DNA of 64,000 nt from Vanessa cardui. Lineage: Eukaryota > Arthropoda > Insecta > Lepidoptera > Nymphalidae. The notes beneath the pieces were generated by a model. That model ran no database searches and had not been told where the DNA came from. It saw only the letters and a program-made list of their open reading frames with translations. Shown piece after piece: positions 1 to 12,322 of the stretch. The DNA is taken from contig NC_061124.1 of assembly GCF_905220365.1 (NCBI RefSeq), positions 8,124,501 through 8,188,500 on the forward strand, in the 5' to 3' direction. Every line of letters starts with the position of its first letter. Position 1 is the stretch's first letter. The position numbers and the translations under genes were made by a program.

Positions 1-1466
1 ATAACAAATTAATGTTTTGCATAATCAAGGAATATATTCTCGGCATCAGGAGATTTATAGAATGATAAGATTTCATTATTATTGAATTAAAATGTTATTG
101 ACTGTTGATCGATATTAAACTTTGTAAAAAATTAAAGATAAAAAGTTTCTTTGTTACTTTAAATACGTATTACACAAACAACTCCGTTTGGCAGCGTTGC
201 ATAATATGTGGTGGCCAGCTAACTGAACAGCAAATGATTTGAATCTTTGATAAAATAATAAAGACTATATATAGATGAGATACGATATAATATCATAAAA
301 AAAAGAATCTATTATAAATAGGGAATGATTGTGAACTTGAATCAACTAGCAATAAAACGTACACAATGTAAATAGTTTTAATTTAAAACTTATTTTGATA
401 GCCTCATCAATTGATCTATTGATAAATAACGCGGTTTATAATCTTTCGACAGTTTACAATCACGTGAGATTTAATAATTATAATATTTATAACGTAATGA
501 TATTTCCATTTTTATGTTGACATATATATCCTATGATATTTGGTCTTTTTTATGAAAAAAATCAGTCTCATGGCGGTTGGCAGAGGTGAAAAATCGAAGT
601 TATTAGAGAGTTGCACAGTCACTTGCGCATGGCAACGCGTCAGCCATTAGACGCATTAGATGCTTCATACTATCGTATAGCGTGGCAATGCATGACGTAG
701 CAACTCGTCAAATTTTGTCCAGATCCGCTGCATAAACTTCAAAAGAATTGATGTTTTCTGCATTGAAAATAAGCTTATAGTATAATGAAGAAAAAAAGCA
801 ACACTTTAAGCTTACGAATTTCCTATACCAACGCGTTTTCTGTAAGGTTTCTTTAAGATTTTATGAAACTTCGATCAACGCGTCTTGTAGAATTTGAAAA
901 CTCGACTTTTTACGTTACTTATGTTTAGTGTAGAGAAAACTGATAAAAAAATGTTCTCTTTCTCCGTCAATTTTATTGTTATTTTGAAACATATTTAGTC
1001 GTTGTTGAGTTGTAATTAAAATGTTCTACAAGAGTAACGCTCGCAAGTATCTTAATAAGGCTACAATGCCCGCCTCGGGAGCTAAATGTAATTTGGTTGT
1101 TCTCGAGTGCCTCTCCGCTGGTGTACAAAATTCATTCAGTCCACTAGACTAGGGGCTGCTTCAGCTTAAAACATTGTATTGCTTTATTTTAATGACAATG
1201 GATTTTTGCATCGGTCTGTTGTTTTTATTTTACCATTGTGGTTATATTAATGGTTTTATATTCAATCTCACCTATATACAAATATTGAACGACGTAATAA
1301 AATGAAAATAAAGTTTATGCTTAAAGGAACTTATAATTAACTATAATCACAAATAAAATTTACGTTATACTACCATTGATTTGGAATGTAGATTCTACCT
1401 AGAAGAACCGAAAAGGAAAATATTCATTCGTGTATACAATTTATATATACTCGTATTTATATCTTA
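1..1466. other. AT-rich spacer, no gene seen
   Basis: No open frame with coding character and no clear repeat was seen. Base composition is more balanced around 560-700 and 1030-1160 than in the surrounding AT-rich DNA. That could mark regulatory sequence or an old repeat, but nothing in it is diagnostic. Confidence 0.4.
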
Positions 1467-1757
1467 AAGTAAAGTAAACAGCTCGAAAGTTTCCACTGCT
1501 GGGCTAAGGCTCTCTCATTAAAGAGAGGGTTTGAAACATATTCCAGCACGCTGTTCCAATGAGGGTTGGTGGAAGGCACACGTGGCAGAATTTCTATGAA
1601 ATTAGACAAATGCAGGTTTTCCTCACGATGTTTTTCTTCACCACCGAGCACGACATGAATTATGAACACAAATTAAGTACATATATATAGTGGTGCTTGC
1701 CTGGGTTTGAATACGAAATCATCGGTTAAGATGCACGCGATCTAACCACTGGACCAC
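1467..1757 (-). repeat. Family B tRNA-derived SINE, near full length
   Basis: Read on the minus strand, it starts with a tRNA-like head. The head has a box A-like TGGTCCAGTGGTTAGA and a box B-like region around GTTCAAACCC, here diverged. The body contains the family's shared 'CTCGTGCTCGGTGGTGAAG' block and it ends in TTTACTTTA repeats at the low-coordinate end. The same layout recurs at 17314, 30893, 42910 and 52083. Any ORF through it is a chance frame. Confidence 0.8.
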
Positions 1758-2551
1758 TTATATTTTGCATAGTATACAGAATGCAGAATAACTAAGAGTT
1801 TTTATAATTTGTAGAAACAGACTTATGAGGCTTCAGATTTATATTCAGCCTGGTTAGACTCGCTAGCTCAAAAACTATTTTTTGTCAATAAATTTTCCTT
1901 CCATTAAGTATGAGACCGGCTGGACCAAATTTCACCATTCTCCGGATCGAACGTAAATTCGTCGGACACGTGGATTAACTCTTTACGGTCGTGTCGACTT
2001 GCCGTCTCATTAGTTTAAGACTACGTCAGTTTGCGCATGCTCCAGGCCACAATGTTTTCTGTGTAGTTAGATATTCCCCGTTGAGAATATCCCATACATA
2101 AATTGACCTCATGAATAATAATTTCACATTTACCAATAAATAAATTAAAAGTTAATGTAAAAAATTATGCATACTATTTTACACACGTATATAAAGACAA
2201 TAAATAGCTGGATAGTAGTCGATGTATTTACTACGGGATATATAAATATCCTATATCCTATATACATATAAGTATAATTAGTATGCATGTTTTGATCCTG
2301 TAAAATTCTTCACGGTAGAACGTGCATTCCATGTTGGTAGTAGATTTAAATACGATTGTATCTTGTAGAATATCAGTTTAAAAATAATTTGTTGTCTCCA
2401 TTAATACAATCTATTTGAATATGCATTCAGCATTTATGATAAAAAACACGATGTATATTTTGATAGTATATCAAAAAAGGTTTTATACGCTGAATCTTTC
2501 TCAATTTTATGATCGTAGCTGATTTTAAAATTTTTTGATAAGTTTTATTTT
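1758..2551. other. Spacer, no gene seen
   Basis: AT-rich except for a GC-balanced patch at about 1900-2060. The patch has no open frame of note and no recognisable repeat. Confidence 0.35.
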
Positions 2552-2795
2552 GACGACCTCCATGGTCGAGTGGTGTGTACACCGGTTTTCATGGGTACGC
2601 CACTCTGAGGTCCCGGGTTCGATTCCCGGCCGAGTCGCTGTAGATAACCATTAGTTTTCTATGTTGTCTTGGGTCTGGGTGTTTGTGGTACCGTCGTTAC
2701 TTCTGATTTCCATAACACAAGTGCTTCAGCTACTTACATTGGGATCAGAGTAATGTATGTGATGTTGTCTCATATACATATATTTATATTTTAAT
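2552..2795 (+). repeat. Family C tRNA-derived SINE
   Basis: The head has a good RNA polymerase III internal promoter: box A TGGTCGAGTGG near 2573 and box B GGTTCGATTCCC near 2617. An unrelated body follows, containing TTGTCTTGGGTCTGGGTG. The same unit lies at about 20580 (+) and 43695 (-), which makes it a dispersed SINE and not a tRNA gene. There is no tRNA-like acceptor pairing around the head. Confidence 0.8.
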
Positions 2796-5357
2796 ATGTA
2801 TATTTAATTGCGATACGTATTGGAAATTTGCATTCACTTGATGAAATAAAAGTAAAGGCGATTATTTAACTATTTATTTTATGTGTATGTAATGACAGTG
2901 CACAATATATATAGACGTCAGACGAGAGAACATAGTTGACAAGTATTCAATACATAAAAAGGTCTAATATTTAATTTGTGTATGCCTCCTCAATACTCCT
3001 AACATCACTGACGAAAATTAAACTTTTTAGTGCACAATAATTAAAAGTTACAATATTATATTATGCAGACATGACGCGGAGTTTATAATGTTAGCATGTA
3101 AAGTCAAGTTGCCGATGATATTGCTGACAGTGAACGGAGTTAACGTACACGTAATGAGAGCCGATGTTCGCTCGACATCGGAACTCATTTTCATCGCTAA
3201 ATGAGCTTTGATGACACACTTTAAAACTCAAGCGCCCTCCGCACACGTTGCATGGTAACGATCATTTAGATTCGTCACAGAAATGTAATTAGATATTTCA
3301 ACCTTTTTTATACGAGCTGTTCATGACTATCAAGACACTTAAAATTGTGAAATAATACTTTTTTATATCATTTAAATTATCTTATTATTATGAATTTTAT
3401 CGAATATTTAAGCATCATTTAAATAACTAAGTTACTTGGTAAATTAAATATTAATTGTTCTTTATTAGATCTAATACCCTACGTAGCTTACCACAGGCAA
3501 ACTAATGCACCGTAGCGCAGGTGTAGCAAGCGTAGAGCGCGTCAGAGTGCAACGTACCATGATCTAGGTGGATATGTAGCGTGCATTAATGCACCGTAGC
3601 AATCACTGGTCTACGGTGTAGTATTTACGTTACATCTAATTTTATTTATATGACATGGATTTTTGTAATTATTTCTTTAAAAATATACAAAAAATGTGTT
3701 ACTCAATCTATAGATGCAAGTAGTACAAGAAGTATTAAGCATTTGTTACCTATTTAATTCGCTACTAACCATTCGATTAAATACGTTATGAACATAGTAC
3801 CAGTAATTGCACCCGGTCATTGACCTTTGCCAGCGAATTTCAGCTTTGCCGTGTATTGTTTTAAAATAAAATACGTTTACGTAATCTAATGCAGACGAGC
3901 TTGCACAAATCCATGTGACCAATTTTTACCTAACATTATGGAGCTGAACTAAAATTTAGACTATTAGATAATTTGATTAGATTCGATATATTTTGTTATG
4001 AAAAACTAATTTAGGAATATTAGCAGTGCAAGCAGAATGCACAATGCAGAGCAAAACTATTTCAGTTAAACTATTAAATTCACATGGAGAATGAAAAATT
4101 TTATATTATTTATATGTAATTGTCTTTTAATTTCGGTATCGGTAATAATGTTTGCATTATTAATATCATAATAAATCTCATGCACAGTTACATATTTTAC
4201 AATTGCAACGCGTAAATATGTATTAGATAATACACACATTAGAAGTCCAATCAATGGATTAGTACAATATATTCACATACATATATGTATGTTCCCATTT
4301 CAGACTAATGAAAAAGAGGTTGATGATACTAACGATGACGACAATATTTAACATTTATGTCGTAATATTGGCACTTTTCTGTTTAAGGAAAAGCCTTAAT
4401 ATTCAAATTACAATATTGTTATTTATGTATATAGTTTTCCATTGTATATGACCTAGATATAACCTTATTTCATTGTGTTTCTAAAATTAAATAGTAATGC
4501 TGTCTGGTAATAAAAGACAAATTGAAGATAAGATACCGAAAAAACACGGACAAGTCTTTGGAGATATAATATATATTTAAAAAACCGTGTTTACGCAATG
4601 CTGGTTTTTCATAAATACACGATTGTAATGAAGATAAACATGGTGTTTTTGAATAATACCGACATATAAGGTTGGTGCCAAATGTTGGCAATAAATTTCA
4701 CACGGAGCCAACGTTTGTTGGACGCATCGTCTTATTGCATCTCTAAATTCTTATTTAAAAAACATCTAAAGGTTTTTTAAAAAGCACGATTTCCTTACAA
4801 AGCAGCTCATTTTCCATAATCCAATTCCATAACACAATGGTTCAGGGATCTTGGCAATGCAAATCGCATTCTCGTAGATTATTTTGACTTTAATTTCATA
4901 AACGTAATGAAATAGAGGTGTCGCAAAAACAATCTGCAAGAATTGCCACTTCCTATCTCAAGAAGGGAGTCAGCGAATTTTAAGATTTTATTTTTAGGTT
5001 TTATATTCGAAAGTAAAAGAAATGCTGGCACAATAGCGGAGGCATCCCAATTGCATATTTAACGAGTTCTCGCCAACTACCCGGAAGGAACGCGCGAGTT
5101 GACATTATAATTGCTGTGAATTTTAGTGTAGCTGAACGAGGTTCTATTGAGACGTAAAACGTTTTACAAAATAGACATTGAAATCAATGTACTGGGAAAT
5201 AAGAACTCTTATATTAATAATTATAGAAATCATTACTTAATATGTACTATGTGCAAAGATTGCTTACTGTGACTCAGTAAAGATATTTGGTAGAATAACG
5301 TTTTATAAAGTACCTACATATGTATGGACATAGTTTTATTAAAATCTTTATTTTACT
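2796..5357. other. Spacer, no gene seen; one short hairpin
   Basis: No coding region is recognisable. The stretch includes an imperfect hairpin at 3153-3189 and GC-balanced patches at about 3090-3260, 3490-3620 and 4900-5110. The ORFs in this stretch are AT-rich chance frames. Confidence 0.35.
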
Positions 5358-5510
5358 TAGTGGTGGTATTATCCATTATTTATGACATTCTAACGCCAAA
5401 TAACAATGCTTAGTATTGTTATGTTCTGGTTTGGTCAGCTCCCAAGGTTGGTGGTGAACCCTTTCCATTAGTAGCACATTTGCCTATCCGCCGACCTATA
5501 TTACGTGTAT
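5358..5510 (+). repeat. Family A short repeat, degraded
   Basis: It keeps the blocks TCTAACGCCAAATAAC, TATTGTTATGTTCTGGTTTG, CCAAGGTTGGTGG and CTATCCGCCGACCTA in the order seen in complete family A copies. The 5' head is lost and the middle is shortened. Confidence 0.6.
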
Positions 5511-6059
5511 ATATATTCATATTCATATTGGTGTTAAGATGTATATTGATTTGTAATCATCTGTGTCTATATTATTAATTTGTTATATAAAACAAGTTAC
5601 ATATTGTTTACACAGTCATAATATACATATCAAAATCATAACAGTTAAAAACTTTTATTAATTATCGTAAATATCTTTTTGTTCTAATCAATATGGCTTG
5701 ATTTATATGTATTTGGTAGGAATATATATGTCTCCAATAATCGACATAAAATGGGTCGCCTGTCTCCAGCGTGAGAGGGCTTGCGAGACGTTGCTATTGG
5801 GACAGTTTCCCTCACTTAACCTTTAGATAGAATCATTGTACGTGACAGAGGGTAACTAATTTTATACGTCAGTGTCCGCACTAACGTAGCTTGACCTTGC
5901 CTCGAAAGGATTTTTATAGAGCCTAATTTATGATGATGAATTTACCACAACTTCAAAATGTATTCAAATTATTTTAAAGTTTGTTAACATTTTATATAAA
6001 ATAGTTCGAAGAGTCATATAAGTATATTTTAAGTATGTTACATAATTAAAATTTTTAAT
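5511..6059. other. Spacer, no gene seen
   Basis: AT-rich with a GC-balanced patch at 5750-5910. Nothing recognisable was seen. Confidence 0.3.
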
Positions 6060-6205
6060 TGGACAAAGACCTCAGATTTTGTGGTCTACAGCTTATTATG
6101 CAATGTTGCTCCATCTCTGCTCGATGCGTAAACATTTTCATTTTACACAAACTTGTTTCCTCTACATGATGTTCTTCATTATCGAATACGACATAGATTA
6201 TGCAT
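6060..6205 (-). repeat. Family B SINE, heavily degraded
   Basis: Read on the minus strand, it retains pieces of the family B body, including the GAAGAACATCATGTAGAGGAAAC block followed by a decayed ATTCTGC-like region. Open frames on both strands across it are remnants with no coding meaning. Confidence 0.4.
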
Positions 6206-6326
6206 ATTCTTACACATACTATGCACCAGAAACCTCCGCAAAAGTAGCAACAACAACTGAACAAAGTTACAAATCTATCGGATGAATGGCGTACGAGACA
6301 AGCAAGAAACATTCATTTTATTTCCA

Positions 6327-6515
6327 ACTAGCTAAATCCACAGCTTTAGCTGCGTGTAATTTATAAAACTTTCTAGCATACAAACTTTCATCTCCCTCTT
6401 TAAACAAATTCCTATCAGGATTCCCTCAGAAACTGCCTCTCTCCGGAACTTAAACTATTTCCATGCCAAAGCTCATCTAAATCGGCTCATCGCAAAGAGG
6501 TGATAGACGATTATT
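6327..6515 (-). mobile_element. Helitron-like non-autonomous element, 3' end intact
   Basis: On the minus strand it ends in CTAGT at 6331-6327. A small terminal hairpin (GCTAAA paired with TTTAGC) lies just inside this end, as expected of Helitron 3' termini. The body has the common sequence about a GATGAGCCGATTTAGATGAG site and a TTTGGCATGGAAATAG block. No transposase or helicase is present. Its 5' boundary is approximate. Confidence 0.6.
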
Positions 6516-6835
6516 ATCACGTTTATAATTTTAGTATTTTCAAAACTGTCATAATAATCTTAACATTAGTATCGATCGTGTCCAATTAGTAAACAAGATT
6601 TTACTATAAATGAGATGTACATTTCGAGACTTTAATTAATTTCGAAGATTCAAAACCCAGTTAAGTGATGATTGTGATATTAAAATCGGACCGGACCGCG
6701 GGAACCGCAAATAATTTATTATGTCAAATGGCACTGACACTGCGGGTAAGCAATGTGGCGCTTGTATCGTATCGTTTTATTTTATACAAAATATCATTAT
6801 TTTAATTAATTTTAAAGTTATTCGTTTAATTGTAT
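6516..6835. other. Spacer, no gene seen
   Basis: AT-rich, with one GC-rich run at 6687-6712. Nothing else was seen. Confidence 0.3.
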
Positions 6836-7044
6836 CTCATCGTGGATTATATCTTTATTTGTATTATAAATGTGAAAGTAACTCTGTCTCTCGGTGCTCT
6901 TTTACGACCAAACCGCTGAACCGAATTTAACGAAATTCGGTAAGAAGAAAACTTGAACTCCTATAAAGGATATAGGCTACTTTTTTGCCAGCACATGACA
7001 ACCAAAGGCCTAAAATGCGAGCGAAACCGCGGGCGACTACTAGT
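6836..7044 (+). mobile_element. Helitron-like non-autonomous element (family D)
   Basis: The body contains GTGAAAGTAACTCTGTCTC, a CGCTGAACCGAATTT block and TATAGGCTACTTTTTTGCC. The end is ACCGCGGGCGACTACTAGT, with the CTAGT terminus at 7040-7044. The copy at 12135-12322 shares the whole layout and the same terminus, which supports a mobile family. It is non-autonomous and carries no protein. Confidence 0.7.
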
Positions 7045-8339
7045 TTTTTTATATATGTTATTGTTGAGACATGAAATTATCTGAGCATTAAAGCTGAGCA
7101 CGAAATGTAATAGAATTTAAATTGTAAACAAGATAGTTTAATAGATAAACAGATAATTTTATCACATGTAATATATGACATTATTATTATATATAGATGA
7201 AATTTTACTGTTTTATTTTAACGTTATTTGTAGTCCTTGTATGTGTATTGTTGTATATTATTTTACGTACTAACAATAGTTCTTAAGTAATAAATGTTAC
7301 TAACAAATTCTAAGGATGTAAGTCTGAAATAATTTCGTTATAAATATTATGATAGCAAAAAATTGAAGGGCTCTAAACCCAAAAACAAGAACGAAATATT
7401 GTACATTCATATTAAAGTTCACGCGAACAAAGGTCGCAGGCTCAGCAGTTCCTTGATAAATACGCCCTAAACAATAAACAATATAAATCAGTAGTTTTCG
7501 AAGACACTTGGCGCCTGAAGAGCAAGAGCGGCTGCGTCAGATTGTTAGACGAGCGTGTTAGATAAGTGAGGCGACACAATGAAATAAAAATATACATGTA
7601 GAGTTATTTTAAAATTTCTTTGTCTTTCATAAATATGGCCAGCTTAGGACGCTTTCCCGATGTTAAACATTTAAATGAATATTTATTGAAATAATTTACA
7701 ATTTAAGAAAGGAGTAAAAGTCTGCAAATGTCTGTAGGCTTCTTTATTCTTTTGAAGAAAATCTGAATATTTTTAATTTCAATAATATTCTGATACAAGT
7801 GCGCATTGGAGCTGCGTGGAATCAACTCCAAGCCTTGAGGGGTAGAAGAAAATCAATAAACAAATATGGAGTAAAAAAAAAACAAAAATAATAATTAATA
7901 AGATAAACATACACTTTTTGTTAATATAACAACACAACGAAGTATATAATGTACGGGTCACGCACACAAAGATAGAAGAGACTGTTCTATGTTTGTGTGG
8001 CGGCGAGGAGGCATGCCGTTTGACGTCACGGCATACGAGTAAGTCTTATCTCAAGGCGTATCTATATATTTAAATTATTATAAATTTGTTACAAAATAAA
8101 CTTCTAATCGTAAATTTGACACTGGAAAGTAAAGATATGTTCGAAGGGCTATAATACGAAACAATTCTATTTCGAGAAATATATTTGGAAGTAGTTTAAC
8201 AAACCTGACGCGTTTTAATAAGAACGATAAAATATTCCATGAATTTTAATAAAGACCAAAATACACGTGAGGAATGAGTGAAGCGGTTACCAGTTCATAT
8301 GACCTTATTAAATCTTACAATGTGGGAGAGTTTGGTTAT
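7045..8339. other. Spacer, no gene seen
   Basis: Mostly AT-rich. A more balanced patch at about 7420-7580 has no repeat match within the window and no open frame. It may be conserved noncoding DNA. Confidence 0.3.
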
Positions 8340-8515
8340 CTTCGTCGATATAAATCATGGGGGCGGGGGCGACTCCTTGCTCCACCCGCGGGTGGCGGAG
8401 GCTCGAGGGGCCTCAACCGGACTCCGTTTATTTTTAACTTACACTTGAACATTATTTTTATGCTGGACACTTAGCTCCGCCGGACCGTTCCGTATAACAA
8501 CCGCTCGGCCCTTAT
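8340..8515. other. Unexplained GC-rich island
   Basis: A sharp GC-rich island in AT-rich DNA, with two GC-rich ends around an AT-rich centre at 8425-8465. It contains a perfect 14-bp palindrome, CCACCCGCGGGTGG, at 8382-8395. A 66-codon frame (8274-8474, +) crosses it, but its start lies in AT-rich DNA and its end has no coding character. I do not call a gene. It could be a promoter, an untranslated exon or an old repeat. Confidence 0.4.
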
Positions 8516-8711
8516 TATTAATGCTACAATTATAATTTGTTCCGTAATTTGCATTTGTATTTTCGTAATACACAAAATGTTTTAACATTTTCAAAGTTAA
8601 ACATTTTTAATCAAAATGTCCGTGGAAGATTTTCGTTGCTAAATTATGTTATTATTTTGTAATAATTATTGTACTATTTTAAATGTTTTAGTTTCATTTC
8701 AACTTTTACTT

Positions 8712-8850
8712 ATATTATGAATGCGAAAATAACTCTCTCTGTAACGTACTTTAGAATTTCAATAAAGAACTAAGGCTACTTTTTTTATGGCTGACGATTA
8801 ATCACAGTTTTAGTGATATATGATAGCGAGCTAAGCCGCTGATGCTGATT
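8712..8850 (+). mobile_element. Helitron-like family D fragment, degraded
   Basis: TATTATGAATGCGAAAATAA, CTCTCTCTGTAACG and AAGGCTACTTTTTTTATGG appear in the order of the family D body. A decayed GAGCTAAGCCGCTGATGC stands in place of the terminal GCGGGCGACTACTAGT. Confidence 0.5.
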
Positions 8851-9623
8851 TGTTATTTCATAAACCTTACTCTGCGTTTATAAAGTAATAAAACTGTCAT
8901 TTAAATTTTATATTCCATGTAATTTAATAAGACTTGTATTATATTTTCTAATAAACACCGTTATCTCGCGGTCCGATCCGAGCATATGGCTTTCAACCCT
9001 GTCGCTATCGTATAATAATATCAATTTATAACGATATCGATACGTCCATAATACGATCTCAGAAATATTATACACCATAGAGTTTTATTATAAAACCGAA
9101 TCTATTGAATAATCTAGTATAGGAAAAAGTTTTTCCCTTATCAAGGATAATAAATTGCCGTGAGCCCAAAATGTGATACTTGATCGCAACTCCGAAAGAT
9201 TTCCTTCGCGACTTCTAAAGCTGATAAGTATTTGATATATCCACCCTCTTTTATATCGGAACGAAAGGTGATATTTGAATATCACTGCTTCTATCTATCT
9301 CGTCGTTCCGTCGCTGCATTTATATAACTCAATATCGAAACACGATGTTGTTTCTTTACGTTTCTTGGAAAGGAAATTATTTTGCAATACATTAAAAGTT
9401 AAGTTTTAACTTAGATTCAAATACAAAGTAAAAGCGTGATACAAAAATTAAAACATGCGTTATTAATTTATGATTACTCAATTTCATATATTTATATTAT
9501 TTGTTATCTGTAATTTAAGAGTAATCGTTATGTTTCTTCTGGTTCCTATAACCATTTACAAGTAGCTTAAAAAAACAATGAATATAAAATAAGATAGACT
9601 AGACTAGAATAGATAGATAAGAC
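8851..9623. other. Spacer, no gene seen
   Basis: AT-rich. The frame at 9088-9285 (-) shows no recognisable domain and is treated as chance. Confidence 0.3.
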
Positions 9624-9890
9624 TTGGTGATAGGGCTTTGTGCATGCGCGCCTGGGTAGATACCACCCACTCATATGATATTCTACCGCTGAACATCAGT
9701 GCGCAGTATTGTTGTGTTCCGGTTTGAAGGGTGAGTGAGCCAGTGTAACTACAGGCACAAGGGACATAACAGTTTCCAAGGTTGGTGGCGCATTGACGAT
9801 GTAATTTGACGATTGTCTATGGGTGATGGTGACCACTTACCATCAGGCCCATATGCTCGTCCGCCAACCTATTCCATATTTTTTTTTATT
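9624..9890 (+). repeat. Family A short repeat, near full length
   Basis: It has the family A layout: a GGGCTTTGTGCA head, ACCACCCACTCAT, TATTGTTGTGTTCCGGTTTG, AGTGAGCCAGTGTAACTACA, GGTTGGTGGCGCATTGACG, GACCACTTACCATCAGG, and a 3' part with CTCGTCCGCCAACCTA. The original class (SINE or MITE) is not certain from sequence alone, since no clear tRNA boxes or terminal inverted repeats were seen. Confidence 0.8.
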
Positions 9891-11328
9891 TTTATACCAT
9901 TTTAAAAACATTTTAGCTCTCGATATCTTGAAACAGTGTATAGAAAATATCACTGCTTATATTATACGGTGAAAAACGACCCTTTGGACATTTGCCCTAC
10001 CAGGTACAGGGTATACTATGTTTAATTTATTAGCTATAAATAACGTGCGGGAACGGAAGTTACAAATAGAACTCCGCAAACAAATCACGTATAAAGAGAC
10101 TCGCTAAAAATAGAACGGGCTCAGTCGTCCTTTCCATTGAATATCATAGGTCACTCGTGTCATTGTGTAGATACTGGATAACGGTTTCAAGAACTCGATA
10201 AAACTTCCCACCATAAGGTGACAACACGCGACATCGAAGTAGTTAAAACACGCACACAAACATTGTTGGCTATAAACAGTTAACTCTAGTCTTTATTGGT
10301 TCGTAAAACGAGATTATAATGTCTTCAATTTAGATTACATTCTATTTTTTTTTGTTGATTCGTAAAGGTGCAAAATTATTATGCCTAAATTGTTTTTAAT
10401 TTTTTGCGTATACTTATCTTTGAATGTACATAGACGAAACATCAAAAGCCAGATAACGCGACCCTGAATAGTGAAGCTCTCACATGTCTCAGACAATAAT
10501 ATCGATTTTTACACAAAGCAGTTTACCGTTGCTCACGAAGAGATAGATGAGCGTGGCCGAACATATTAGATAACGAGATTCAAAATGTTGATCGTTATAA
10601 AATCATTATATCAAATCCAGGACTGTATCAAATGCTGCCTATGCCAAATAGATAAGACATGGGTGATCTTCAGATCTAACGTAAGAGATCATAGGAAATA
10701 AATTGAAAGTTCCTTGTGTAGATGTCTAATTGTCACGATGATAGTGATAGACTGAAACTCTTCAAGCGAAAGAAAACTAAAAACCTTCAGTGACTTATAG
10801 TAAAATCGAGCAGTCGTTTCTGGAGTAAACGTATTGGGCACGCTATGGTGCAATGAGGGCACGGGACTTGAAAACTAATTGACCGATTTTGATGATAATT
10901 AGTTTTAGTTTATACCACGTCATTAGATCATATTGCCAAAACATTTTATTGATTGTACAATAATAAGTTACCACTTCCAGGATAACTGCAAATATGAAAT
11001 AACTAAAGCTTCTGAGAATAACACTACTACATCACCAGATTTTCTAACATTGAGTTACTATTTGGAAACAAAATATATTTTAATTAAAATTTAAATTATT
11101 TATAATAAGCTTCGTAGGAACATGTTAACAAAAATAGCTAAATTTGAATGTTAGTTGCAGGCTCTATTAATGAGGTTTTCGTACAGCGGCACGTAACTAC
11201 ATCCGGTCAACGCCGCAGTGTCCACATGACACAATTTCGGGCAGGAAATTACACGCTGTAACCGCGACATCGTCTATGGACTACAGCGGATTGCATGAGC
11301 TTGATATTAATATTATTTTAATTTAATT
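9891..11328. other. Spacer, no gene seen
   Basis: No gene or repeat was recognised. Patches at 10040-10260 and 11150-11290 are less AT-rich. The second follows a TTGCAG that could be a splice acceptor, but all three forward frames soon close, so no exon is called. Confidence 0.3.
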
Positions 11329-11415
11329 TGGTAGGGCTTTGTGCAAGCCCGCCTGGGTAGGTACCACACACTCATCAGATATTCAACAATACGCAGTATT
11401 GTTGTTTAGCGGTAG
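11329..11415 (+). repeat. Family A short repeat, 5' fragment
   Basis: Only the head is present: TTGGTAGGGCTTTGTGCAAG, the GGTAGGTACCACACACTCAT block and a TATTGTTG end. The rest is missing. Confidence 0.65.
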
Positions 11416-11796
11416 AAACCTATTGTATTGTATAAACCTATTTCATAAAAAAATGGTTTCATTGTAACAATAAGACAGGAGCAAATGTGAAACCTGATGG
11501 GTAGTGGTCAACTTTGTCCATAGACATGTCAGGAATACGGACATGTCCTGATTGCTCCAATGATTGCCAATCAAAGGAATGCCAATAAATGAAATGTCAT
11601 CCCTTACTGTACTGTACTGTGTAATATCGATGTGATTTTGTAATAATCGCTGTGTATTCTCCAAATATTGCCAAAGATTATGCAACACGATTTGTACTTG
11701 GGGCTTGGACTTTGGTCCATTCGGAATTGGTTCTATACATTTTAAAAACTAAACCACTTTTATTTCAAATTTAGACAATAGGATCTACATATATAA

Positions 11797-12030
11797 AGCT
11801 CAGATGACGCAGCTGTGACGCGTGAATTTTAACCAAATCCACCATTTCGGGTTCAAATCCGATCAAGGACCTCTAAATTTTCATGTGATTGATTTGGTTT
11901 CATAATTCATCTCGTGCGCGGTGGTGAAGGAAAACGTATGATAAATTGCATGTGTCGGATAAAAATTGTGCCATATGTTATAATCAATCTGTAGCCAGGT
12001 CCATGTTCCAAACCTTCTTCTTAACTGGAG
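11797..12030 (+). repeat. Family B SINE, degraded
   Basis: The box B-like GGGTTCAAATCCGATC is followed by ATAATTCATCTCGTGCGCGG, TGGTGAAGGAAAACG and a TTGTGCCATATGT remnant, as in the family B body. The box A half is decayed. Confidence 0.55.
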
Positions 12031-12134
12031 GGGAGCCTGAGTCCAGAACTGGAACGTATACAGAGAGCTTTTGCTGTATTCCTAATATTTTGATAAGATT
12101 TCTTGATTGTAGCCAAAATCAAATCTATATTAAT

Positions 12135-12322
12135 ATTATAAAATGTAACTCTGTTTGTCTGTCACTCCTTCACGACCATTCACTGAACCGAATTTGATGA
12201 AATTTGGTATGAAGTAAACTTGAACTCCAAGAATCCTGTTTTGAAGTTCATAGGCTACTTTTCTTGCCTGACATAACAACCAACACTTTAAAACGCGAAC
12301 GAAACCGCGGGCGACTACTAGT
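12135..12322 (+). mobile_element. Helitron-like non-autonomous element (family D)
   Basis: Second good copy of the family seen at 6836. It shares CTGAACCGAATTTGATGAA, ACTTGAACTCCAAG, CATAGGCTACTTTTCTTGCC and the ACCGCGGGCGACTACTAGT end, with CTAGT at 12318-12322. No coding potential. Confidence 0.7.

Noticed and set aside
2552..2640. tRNA gene suggested by good box A and box B
   Set aside because: The same head plus an unrelated body recurs at 20580 and 43695, and no acceptor-stem pairing closes the structure. It is a SINE head.
11150..11290. Plus-strand exon after TTGCAG
   Set aside because: All three frames close within the block and there is no clear donor.
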